From: Sipunculus nudus
Lineage: Eukaryota > Annelida > Sipuncula > Golfingiida > Sipunculidae
Direction: 5' to 3'
Length of the DNA stretch: 64,000 nt
Assembly: GCA_026874595.1 (NCBI GenBank)
Contig: CM049308.1
Location: 92,259,624-92,323,623, forward strand
Shown here: piece after piece, positions 1-10,290 of the stretch
Position numbering within the stretch: position 1 is the first letter of the stretch
How the letters are laid out: every line of letters starts with the position of its first letter
Made by a program: the position numbers and the translations under genes
Notes under the pieces: model-generated
Told to the model about the DNA's origin: nothing
The model's database searches: none
What the model saw: only the letters and a program-made list of their open reading frames with translations

Positions 1-1210
1 AATTTCATTGTGTCATAAGTTTATTGAAGAGATTTAATAAATTTATATATTTATTTATTTGGAATGGACAAAAAGAGGTAAAGTACAGAGAAATTTGTTG
101 ATAAAGGCATTAGAAGATGGAGGAATGAATCTGCTTCAAACTGAAAGTTTTATTAAAGGGCAGCAAATAATGTGGGTAAAAAGATATATAGACAGCTGAG
201 AAAAGGACTGGAAACGTCTTCCAGACAGTTTATGCATGTGATAGGTTTGTAGGAACAGAAATATTGTTACAATGTAATTATAGTCAAGAATATTTGAAGG
301 AGAAACTGCCAGAAATTTATGTCCAAGTCTTTATGAATTGGAAAGAGATTCGTTCACTGGATTTAATGAGCCCCATAGTTTGGACTAATTCTAGAATTAC
401 TAGAAAAACAAACTCAAAAAGCCTATATGAGTCTGGACTAATTTTGGTTAATGGTATTTACCATGAGAATGGTCAAAATATAAATTTTAATTATTGGTTA
501 AACAGAGGTGCTGTGCAGTTATATTATATAATTTACAGAGCCATAGCAAGTCAATGTAAAAGGGTGTTTTGTTATATTGAACACAATACTGTAGACCAGT
601 ATAAGATTATAGATATCACCTTTGTTAAGTGTAAGATAAAAATGGCAGTAGAGAGGTTAACAATATAATATCAAAACAAGCATATGAATATTTTGTAGGA
701 ATAGTAAGATTAAACAGTGTTATAACTATGGATAAATATGAATACAAGTATAATGTGAAGGAGGAAGAATGGAGTGTCCTTTATACAAATGGAAATTTGT
801 GTAAAGATAGAAAATTCAGCGGATTTCACTATAAAATATTACACATATATCTTTGCCTTAATGGAAATCTTTAAAAAAACTGATAGCGGATGACCCTTAT
901 TGCAGATATTGTAATAATGAGGTAGAAGATATTGCACAATTATTTTTCATTGTGATGTTGTCCAGAGACTTTGGAATGAAATACGGATTTATTATAATAT
1001 TGCTGCAGAGATATTACTGAAAAACTTTAGTCTTAGGTTTACCATATAAGGAAAGTAAGAAGGAAAACAAAATCATTTACATGGAAAACACTATATATAC
1101 ACACACAAAAAAAAAATAATACTGATCAATTTAAAAATTATATGAAATTTCAGCAACAGTAAGAATGTCCTTTGACCACTGACAAAAACAATAAATGGCA
1201 ATTGATTTGG
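1..1210 (+). pseudogene. 3' fragment of a Tx1/L1-type LINE ORF2, decayed
   Basis: The conceptual translation carries the C-terminal region of L1/Tx1-type ORF2, spread over several frames with stops. Around 120-180 it reads LLQTESFIKGQQIMWVKRYI, like the 'IESFIKSLKITWIKR' block after the RT thumb. 264-668 reads LPEIYVQVFMNWKEIRSL and SPIVWTNSRITR, as in the 'LPxFYKxVLxAW...PLWxNxxI' block. At 810-980 come FSGFHYKILHIYL and DPYCRYCNNEVEDIAQLFFHC, the terminal CCHC-like motif. The 5' side continues off the left edge. Frameshifts show it is dead. Confidence 0.85.
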
Positions 1211-3639
1211 GATTTATTAGAACATAATGAAAGGGAAGGAGAGGGAGATTTCAGCAATCCACGTGGCAATTTGTCTCAAGATTATTACTATACTTTGTTA
1301 GCGTATGTATATTCACTGTCTTGTAATATGTGATGTCTGGGGTTTTAATATGAACTGCATGTTTCAGTGCTTGTTTTGTATGCATGTTTAAAAAAATAAT
1401 GTGGGCACCCTTTAGATTGGATTAAACTGCTCACTTTATAGAGATGTCCACTATTTGGAGTTAATGATTGCCACATTCAGAGTTGCCATCCCCCATGAAA
1501 TACATGTATTGCTCTAACTGCTGCTGTATATAAGTACTTGTTAATATGTGTGTGTGTGTGTGTGAAGGTGCGTGTGTACATAGGTTTGTCTCGGTTTGTG
1601 TGTGCGTATTTGCAACATAGCCTATATTGATGGACAAAACCTGCATGCAATCTAAAAAGTTTGAAAAACACAAACACAATGTGAATGAGGACTATTGTGT
1701 ACAGTTGTCCTATCTTCATCTGCAGTTAGTAAGATAGCCTGAGGTAATTAACAACCATTGATTTTTATAATAAGAATTGTAATATTTTGATATAAGCTAA
1801 ACATGGTTTAGCTGCATCTGATATAATTGCTGGACCTTAACCTTTTCCTCTTAACCTGTCAACTCGCAATCGAAATAATAAAAAAATAGTAGGAGTAATG
1901 ATTATTTTGTTTGGGCGTTTTATGTAGCCAGCTCTATTAAGAAGGCTGCTGCATAAAACCCCGGTCTCATCGATCTGGACATCATTTCTCTTACAATAAA
2001 GGAACGACTTGGTTACACAGATCGAGACGTTGCCGTAAGAACAGTAAAAGCGCTTTTCCTCTTTGGCGCGAACGTTTTGTAAACATGTTGCCTTTCTTCC
2101 TGGCCAAATGCATGGTATGGTTAACGACTATACATACATTTGATAGATTTTGGTTTCAGTTATAAGTTATGTAAACATTTGAACAATTATGCTTATGCCT
2201 TTGAATATCAGTAATCTGTTTAGGCCCTATATTGCATGAAATTTGATGTTATCGATATGGACGTTTATATGCAACCATCAAAGGCTGTTACTATTAAAAA
2301 AACACCGCCTGTATAAATAATTTTATTGACCAGTCTTTATGGTTCCTAGGCTTGCTTTGATTAGATTGTATAATATTCCAATTGTACCTAACAGTTTTGA
2401 CGTAAATATGATGAGGAGTTTTAGTGACAGATCTCCGTTCGCATACACACTACGAAAATTTCTTTTATAAATAAAGAATAGATATCCAAAAACAAAAAAA
2501 AAACCCAACTTTTCACAAAGTTAATTATATGAAGAAATAAAGTAGAATGCCTAATGAACGAAATAATTGAACACCCCTGTTACGACGAAAATGTCAATAA
2601 ATTGTCGTGAAACATTTTCAATGTGCCTCAAAACATTGTACAAAAATACTTGGAGCAACCGTTAGAAATAGTGTATAACTGATCCAATGTGTAAATTCAA
2701 AAATATTTACTTGTTTAAGTGCTTGTAGAAAATACAATCCACAGGAAGCGGTCCTTAGCGGGGAATGTGGTACAAACGTTGCACTAAGCGCAGAGCGTAT
2801 TTGATTTGCTGTCAGTTACATCATACACGTCATGCATTTCAGCACATGCATCCCCGCGGCCTGGTGTCAAACTCATCAAAAGATGGTAAAACTGGCAGCG
2901 TACAGGCAGAACACAATATGCTCAGTCTGTCCGCTGCCTCGTTCTCCTATTCGTAACGATTCAGTGAGTAGTTTTAGTTGTCTATTATAAACACATAAAA
3001 AAGATTAACAGTGGTTCACGCTGTATAAAGATTTTTACAATGTTAACGTCAACAAACGATAAAAGCAGATCAAACCTCAGGCTGTAGCTTGTACGTCTTT
3101 GTGTAACCAAACGTGTTGGGTTGAGGTTTCAATACGTTGTCGTCTGTAAAGTATTGATTCGTGTTATTCAATAAAGATGCGAAAAAGTGACTTTAACTCA
3201 AAAGCTTTAACTCACTGTCCTCAACACCAACGACGTGATTACTAGACTTCACGCTTCTTTTTTCGCCCGGGGAAATCTTTCGCTTCTTTGATTTAAATTG
3301 TTCATTGGATAATTCTTACCTAGGGAAAGTCACGCAGAACAAGCAAGACAAATGCAAGGAAGTTTGACTGACTTTTACAAAGAAACAGAGTAAATCAAAC
3401 TGAGGGATAAAATAAAGCCTTTGCACTTTTTGTAGGAAACCTTGTTAAAGTGCTAAACGGTAACCATAAAATTTGACGGTTATTTTATGTTATATTAAAT
3501 CTCAACAAAAAGCAGTGCCTCAATTACATGTTGGCTAGGAAAGCTTCTGCTTCCTGCCAAATAATAATACTAATCATACTTATAAAACTTAAAGCAATTA
3601 TAATAATATTGTTGTTATTATTATTGTATTTATTTTTAG
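1211..3639. other. Non-coding stretch, no gene seen
   Basis: AT-rich DNA that may begin with the LINE 3' tail. A (TG)n microsatellite lies at 1547-1564. Small frames in it are unlinked to any splice pattern or family I recognise. Confidence 0.5.
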
Positions 3640-3869
3640 AAGTGGCAGTAGTAGTGGTAGTATTAGCAGTAAAAGTAGTAGTGGTAGTAGTTGTTGTAAT
3701 TAAGCGGGACGTGTTGAGAATTATTTTGGCCACGCGTCTGTACAGTCTATTTGACGTATACTAGGACTAAAATTTCAGCAAAGTAAAGAAGAGAAAATTT
3801 TATTTTAGTTTTGCATGATCAAATGCTATTAATTCTGTGGATCCCAAAGCCACAACCCAACAAGAGTAA

Positions 3870-3901
<32 letters not shown>

Positions 3902-3972
3902 GCATAGGACAAGTACTAGTAGTAGTAGTAGTAGTAATATTAGTAGTAGCAGTATAATAGTTGTTATTGTAG
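3640..3972. repeat. Trinucleotide repeat cluster (AGT, AAT, AGT)
   Basis: An imperfect AGT/GGT-rich tract lies at 3640-3700, a pure (AAT)n at 3869-3901, and (AGT)n at 3912-3972 with interruptions. The apparent poly-Val/poly-Thr reading frames across it are artefacts of the triplet repeat. Confidence 0.9.
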
Positions 3973-4118
3973 TACTAGGCCCAGTTATTCAGCGGGACGT
4001 GAGGAGAATAAAGTTGGCCACGCTTCTGTACAGTTTATTTTATATATACCAGGACAAACAAATTCAGCAGAGGTAAAGAAGATCAATTTTGAAATTCTGT
4101 GGATCCCAATGTCTCCTA
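3702..4118 (+). repeat. Local direct duplication of ~130-150 bp flanking the AGT/AAT repeats
   Basis: Copy 1 (about 3702-3860) and copy 2 (about 3990-4118) share, in order, AGCGGGACGTG, TTGGCCACGC, TCTGTACAGT, ATTTCAGCA/ATTCAGCA, GTAAAGAAGA and TTCTGTGGATCCCAA. The copies are diverged. Each starts just after an AGT-rich tract, so the trinucleotide tract and the unique block were duplicated together. Confidence 0.8.
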
Positions 4119-4605
4119 ACCAATGGCCTATCTGCTTTCACCCGACAATGACCTGAGGTACTGATGAAAAGGTTGGCTCTCTCGAGGTATGTTCACACCT
4201 GTTTCTGACCGATAGACCTGCAATCGAGTATTTGATAAAATAACGAATAGAAACAATATAAAAAACGAATATATGAATGTTTTAAAATAAATAAGTGTAA
4301 GTGGTCTCTGATGAGCGCGTCAAAAAGATTAGCATGATAGTCTTCTTTTGTTTTTAAGAAAACAATAGTTTTAGGAGAAATAATGAAAAATCTACGACTT
4401 TACCGACTTACCCATCAGACTAAGGGTTTTTTTTTTAAAGTTTGGGAGTCATTTATCCAAGATAAATCTCGACTGTTGCTCATGAACTCGGGGATTCAAG
4501 CTTTGCTACTTTATTCAGTCCTTTTACTAAAGGACAAAAAATTTATTAGTGACAGCTCAGATTGTCTAACACGACTGTTTGTTAGCAAAAATATGCAGCG
4601 TATTA
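4119..4605. other. Non-coding stretch, nothing recognised
   Basis: A 77-codon frame at 4383-4616 runs into the 84-bp array and has no family resemblance. Confidence 0.4.
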
Positions 4606-5277
4606 GCCCGATTTAATCGGACTCAGTATTATTAGGCCCTGTCATACACTGAGTCCGATAGCCATACAGTGAGAATTTCTACAATATTAGCCCGATTTAA
4701 TCGGACTCAATATTATTAGGCCCTGTCATATATTGAGTCCGATAGCCTTACAGTGAGAGTTTCTACAATATTAGCCCGATTTAATCGGACTCAATATTAT
4801 TAGGCCCTGTCATACATTGAGTCCGATAGCCGTAGAGTGAGAGTTTCTACAATATTAGCCCGTTTTAATCGGACTCAATATTATTAGGCCCTGTCATACA
4901 TGGAGTCCGATAGCCATACAGTGAAAGTTTCTACAATATAAGCCCGATTTAATCGGACCTAATATTATTAGGCCCTGTCATACATGGAGTCCGATAGCCA
5001 TACAGTGAGAGTTTCTACAATATTAGCCCGATTTAATCGGACTTAATATTATTAGGCCCTGTCACACATTGAGTCCGATAGCCATACAGTGAGAGTTTCT
5101 ACAATATTAGCCCGATTTAATCGGACTCAATATTATTAGGCCCTGTCATACATTGAGTCCGATAGCCATACAGTGAGAGTTTCTACAATATTAGCCCGAT
5201 TTAATCGGACTCAACATTATTAGGCTCTGCCATACATTGAGTCCCATAGCTATACAGTGAGAGTTTCTAGAATATAA
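4606..5277 (+). repeat. Tandem array of eight 84-bp units, each with a stem-loop
   Basis: The motif GCCCGATTTAATCGG or a near copy starts at 4606, 4690, 4774, 4858, 4942, 5026, 5110 and 5194, and a degenerate ninth start is at 5278; every step is exactly 84 bp. In most units CGGACTCAAT and ATTGAGTCCG form a 10-bp stem around a ~20-nt loop containing AGGCCCTGTC. A second palindrome, CCGATTTAATCGG, sits just upstream of the stem. Confidence 0.97.
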
Positions 5278-5657
5278 GCCTCTGACTACACACCTCCCAG
5301 TGCCCTTGTAACCAGTGTCAACAGGTGTTTATTACCCCGTGCCAGCCCGTCAATCTTCAGAGCTGGGCCCGTTGAAACAAAATGTAACAACATTCTAGCT
5401 GTCAATCACTCGAATCGGCAAGGCTTCCATTCAAGCCTTTAAGTGCACCCATTCGACAGTTCTTCCCTGTCCCTACTAAACTCACTGACATGCCTCTGGT
5501 AAAATGGTCAGTAAATGTTTAAAAATGATAATCCAAATTTAATTTTAGTTGCTATCGAAACCATGAAACACACATATTGGCGTTAAAATGGTATAATCCT
5601 GTGTCTTCTTGTTTGGCAGTAAACAGGCAGCTGCATCTTCCGTGGCTTATATTGTAG
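5278..5657. other. Unique spacer between the array and a related inverted-repeat element
   Basis: 380 bp without array motifs, recognisable coding content or RNA gene. Confidence 0.4.
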
Positions 5658-5768
5658 TAGCCCGATTTAATCGGACTCAGTATTATAAGGCCTAGCCCGA
5701 TTTAATGGGACTCAATATTATTAGGCCATGCCAGGTCTTATAATATTGAGTCCGATTAAATCGGGCTA
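5658..5768. mobile_element. 111-bp inverted-repeat element related to the 84-bp array
   Basis: Arms 5658-5693 and 5733-5768 are 36 nt each and complementary except for two G/A differences, both allowing G-U pairs. They start TAGCCCGATTTAATCGG and continue with ACTCA(G/A)TATTATAAG. A third inner copy of TAGCCCGATTTAAT lies at 5693-5706. The sequence is the same as the array unit, so the two share an origin. Confidence 0.85.
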
Positions 5769-6400
5769 CGTATAAACTAATATTGCATAGTTTCGAAAAA
5801 AATTTGTAATAATCTTAATGTAATAAAAAAAATATGAAAAAATTGTGATTTTTAAGGAATACACCCAAATGCTTGCAACAAGTGATTTTTAAAGTACACT
5901 GAAATGCACTCTTTTATATTATAAAAAGAGGGTATCTTTAAAGGGCCCGAAAGCCTTCTGAGTTGAAGTGAGAGCTTAGTTTCGTGCTCCGACCCTTAAA
6001 AGTTAGGCCATGAATGCGTTACGTGTTTTAATCACATCTTTCAAATAACTTGGCGTCCTAATTTTTATTCTTTTTCTATATTATATATACAAAAAAAAAA
6101 CAACTCTTGCCAGGAAAGATGTGAAGTAACGTTTGGGTAAAAGTAACATGATTTCTAATAATTCCAGTCATACAGTTAATGAATTTTAATCCAGTCTTAA
6201 TGGCCAGGACATGTACTCTGCTAAATGACAGAGAAACGAACGGACGGACGAACGATTGGATAGACAGGTAGACACCTAGACAGACAGATATTCAAAGACA
6301 CATTCTTACAACTCAGAATATTACCATTTAACATTTATATGAGCTTAGGAAGAAATAGACGATTTGCAAAATACTGGATTCACGGCTGATATTATTCTAA
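5769..6400. other. Non-coding stretch, no gene seen
   Basis: AT-rich, with a short GACGGACGAACG-type degenerate repeat near 6238-6290. Nothing else recognised. Confidence 0.4.
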
Positions 6401-6794
6401 AGCTGTGTTTCCATGTATCCGTAAAAATCGTATCCGCAAAAGACATACGTACGCTCCGTAGTGCGCAGTCCGTCAAAACTGTTTCTATAAGTACGTACGT
6501 TTTTCTTGCGGATACCCTTTTACGTGCTTCATCTGAAACTGCAAGGACGACCAGGAAGAAGGTCAATATGTCTCATCACACCTGGCGCCGGGGCACTGTT
6601 GGGAAATGTAGGCATTTTTGCCATCCGCAAAACGGATGAATCGCTCACCGATCCGTTTCGATGCTGTTCTTTTATGCGGATACGCTTGCGGAACACGTTA
6701 AAACGTACATATGGAAACAGTTCATCTTAAAAAGAGGGATCCGATTTTTTGCGTACGAGACGTACGAGATTTACGGATGAATTGAAACACAGCT
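6401..6794. mobile_element. MITE-like element of ~394 bp with terminal and internal inverted repeats
   Basis: The left end AGCTGTGTTTCCATGTATCC (6401-6420) and the reverse complement of the right end (6768-6794: AGCTGTGTTTCAATTCATCC) match over ~25 nt, continuing into GTAAA. A second, inner inverted pair exists: AACTGTTTCTATAAGTACGT near 6478-6497 against ACGTACATATGGAAACAGTT near 6703-6722. There is no coding capacity; reading frames here are mirror images of each other, as expected for a palindromic element. I could not identify a target duplication with confidence, so the superfamily is open. Confidence 0.8.
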
Positions 6795-7990
6795 CAATAA
6801 TTCTCCTTCATTTATTTGGGAACAAACGTTTTAAATGTCATGGTTTCACGATATGCTACGAGAGAACAAAACACCTGTTACCTTTACTTTCATCTACCGG
6901 TGTTACGGCATCAACTGGACTTTTAATCCGTCACATTTATAAAGGAGAACTTGATGGATAGAGATCGACTTGTCTTCTTTACAGCTCTCTTTTTCCATGT
7001 GCAGATTTACTAAAAGAAGAAGCATTCAAAGAATTCGCAAAGCGACAGCTCCGTGTCGGCGGTGACATTTACCAAATGGATTTGGAACCGTGTCTCTTGT
7101 TTATCATAACAAAATTATTGTTCGGTTTCCTAAACAAAATGATCTTTTCTATACATTACTGTCTGGTCAATTTACGGTGCTCTTGACAAATTAAAAAACC
7201 CGCCTGATTTAATTTTGTTTAAATGACTCAGTATTGCGTTATTATATATATAATGTATATTTAGTGCTTACATTACCCATATAGGGTAATTCTGTTTGTT
7301 CGTTTTTTTTTCCACTAAAGACTATGTCAGCGAGTAAGAAAAAGCCAAAATTCAAGCGTCGGTAAAAGAGAAATTAAATATCAGTATTGAAATGAAGCGA
7401 GATATGAAATCTTTTAATGAGGAATTTGAAATTTTATCGCAAGATTAACACAGATTATTTTTACTACAAACATAATACTGTAATACAAAGTCGATCGCGT
7501 TAGCTTAAATTCGTTATCCTGAGTACGGCTTATTTGTGTACCTAATTGTTTAATAAAGCCCTGGTATTATGAAAAATTGATGGCGAAAATTTGACAAATA
7601 AACGTAATATAACCATACACAAAGCTGGAATTAGATTTCTTTGTAAAAACAGTTATATGGGATTAATTTAGAGTGAATAATTATATCATGTAGGGTCTTT
7701 TAATTCCTCACGGACCCTATATGGAACATTTAATAATCTAAACATTTTATTGATACATATTCAAATGATTAAATTTTCATATCAGATTGCTCGGTTGCTT
7801 TCAGAAACACAACATGCAAATTACATTTCGCAGGCCGCATCCCGGTCACCCCAAACCTTTATTCTGTCATGGATTTGGATCTTACTAAGAGTCTGTGCAA
7901 ATGTGCATGTATACTACGGTGACATGGAGTACATGAAAAGGTCATGAATATAGTTATACCGGCATAAGTTGAAATTGAATTATTATCGGA
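6795..7990. other. Non-coding stretch, no gene seen
   Basis: No convincing exon, RNA gene or tandem repeat found; small frames only. Confidence 0.4.
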
Positions 7991-8003
7991 GGTCATTAAA
8001 GTC

Positions 8004-10290
8004 TTAATCTTCAGCATATTGTGTTAATTTAATTTCTTTATTTTCAAAAGTAAAGCCGTTTATGTTTTTGTGTAATCTTATTTTCTGTGCTAATATTTCT
8101 ACTAAAATAATAAAAAGTAAAGCCGAAAGTGGACATCCTTGCCTTACGCCTCTTGTCATAATAGATTTTGCTGTTAACCAGCCGTTATTTTTACTAGTAT
8201 ACAGAGGATTATTATAAATAGTTTTTATCCATTTTATAAAGCCGTCACCAATATTAAATTTTGTGTTTTTAACATAAATTGCCAATTTAAGCTATCAAAA
8301 GCCTGTGTAAAAACTAAAAAAATAAATGCTCCTCTGGCATTGGTCCTTTTCGTATATTCGAATATATAAAAGATTAACCGAAGATTGTTTCCAATGTATC
8401 GTCCTTTAACAAAGGCAGATTAATCAGTATCAATAATTTTAGGAATATTTTTTTAAATTTTATTTGCTAGGCAAAAAGCTAAAATTTTATAGTCTGTATT
8501 GCATAAACTAATAGGTATATAATTCTTTAGAGAGTGTTTGTTACCCTTTCTGAATAATAATGTAATTACCGCTGTGTGCATAGAAGTGCACATTTCCTCT
8601 TTATTATATGATTCTTTTATTGCATTATAGGGGTGGTATTTTATTTCTTCCCAGAAGGATAAGAAAATTCGGTAGGGATACCATCTGGCCCTGGAGCTTT
8701 ATTTTTTCATATGTTTCATTGCATCATATAATTCTGCAATTTCAAGTTCTTTATCACAAAATTCTTTTTCTTCATCATATAATGTATCAATATGTTATAT
8801 ATCCTTCAAGTACATTTCCATATCATTAATATCTGGAATTTTAGTTGTATAAAGCTTTCTATAATAATCATTTAATGCTTTTAAAATTTCTGTATCCTTG
8901 TCTATTAATTTATTGTTTTCAAATAATCTGTATTTGGTATTATCTGACTGAATTTTACTTTCTTATTTAAAAAATATCTTGAACCATCTCTCCTTTCTCA
9001 ACCCAGTTGGCCCTACTTCTTATTTGAGCATCTCTGGCTTTATGTGTAATAATTTCATACATTTCTGTGTCTTATTGTTGTTTTTCCTTTTGTAACTGTT
9101 CTTTATTAAGTGTATCTGCGCTACTTAGTAAATTCAAAATTTCATTAATTTTTTTCTCAACAAAATTTATTTTATTTTTATTTTTGTATAGATTTTAGAG
9201 AGGCAGTTCTTATACTTGTTTCTCTCATGTTTATCTTTATCATCTCCCATATTAATCTCGATGATTTGCATTGTTTGTATTGTTCACGGCTTCTTTCAAT
9301 ACATTGTTTTATTGTTTTGACATAATCCTCATTTTTTAATAAACATATTTAACTTCGAATACCCTGGCCCTCGTATATTTGATACATAAATAATGTCCAA
9401 TACAACATATTTATGATCAGAGAGTCGGTTCTCAGGTTTCGAGGATATTGCATAATCTGTATAGTAGTTACATGCATTCCATAACTCAATTTTAAAGGTA
9501 AATATATTATCTAACCTACTACTAACATTTCTTTCTCACCAAGTAAATTTATCATGTTTATTTCCAGAATGAATAAAGGCGTCTTCCAGCTCTAAATTGA
9601 CAATCAGTTTTTTAATATGTTTCTGCTTTTATCTGAAATATGCGAGTCTTTATTTATATCAAGATCCTCTAAACAACAGTTAAAGTCTCCTGCAATAATG
9701 ATATTTTCTGACGACTCACTTTTTTTTCTATTATCCATGATTCTAAATTCTCAAAAAATGACATGCTATCTCTCTCTTTATTCGGTGCATAAACACAAAC
9801 AAGACTTAGTTTTCTGCCCCGGAATTCTACATTTACAAGTAGTTTTTGCCCATCACAACACCTATGTATTACAAGTATATCAATTTTTTATTTTTTTTTT
9901 ATATTAAAATTACGACTCCTTTACTATGTGCTGATAATTCAAAACTATGCAACACTTTTTCCGTCCAAGAACTATTAAATATCTTTTCTCCCCCGGAATT
10001 CTACATTTACAAGTAGTTTTTGCCCATCACGGCACCTATGTATAACAAGTATATCAATTTTTATTTTTTCTTATATTAAAATTGCGACTCCTTTATTATG
10101 TGCTGACAATGTTAAACTATGAAACACTTTTCCCGTCCAAGAACTATTAAATATCTTTTCAAATTTTTCGGTACAATAAGTCTCTTGTAGGAAAACAACA
10201 TCAATTTTTTTCTGTTTCAGCCATTAAAATATTCTTTTCCGTTTTTCGTATTTATGAAGTCCCCTTATATGAACAAAACCTAATTTGATT
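8004..10290 (-). pseudogene. Decayed Tx1/L1-type LINE, endonuclease to mid-RT, 3' part missing
   Basis: Read on the - strand from about 10288 down. The start gives LGFVHIRGLHKYEKRKRIF and IDVVFLQETYCTEKFEKIF, then WTGKVFHSLTLSAHNKGVAI, which is the N-terminal APE-type endonuclease. At 8285-8004 the RT core reads FIKWIKTIYNN, then GVRQGCPLSALLFIILVEIL, and ends LTQYAED. The RT catalytic box F/YADD is YAED here. After it the LINE homology stops, so the RT thumb and C-terminus are absent. Many stops and frameshifts separate the recognisable blocks. Confidence 0.88.
9817..10161 (-). repeat. 174-bp tandem duplication inside the LINE endonuclease region
   Basis: CCCCGGAATTCTACATTTAC starts at 9817 and again at 9991. 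The two ~174-bp copies are near-identical with scattered substitutions and a length change in a T-run. Since the LINE protein would not contain this block twice, the duplication happened after insertion or in a dead copy. Confidence 0.93.

Noticed and set aside
3524-3764. Poly-Thr/Asn and poly-Val frames on both strands
   Set aside because: Produced by AGT and AAT trinucleotide repeats.
4606-5277. CRISPR-like regular array
   Set aside because: The whole 84-bp unit is repeated; there are no variable spacers.
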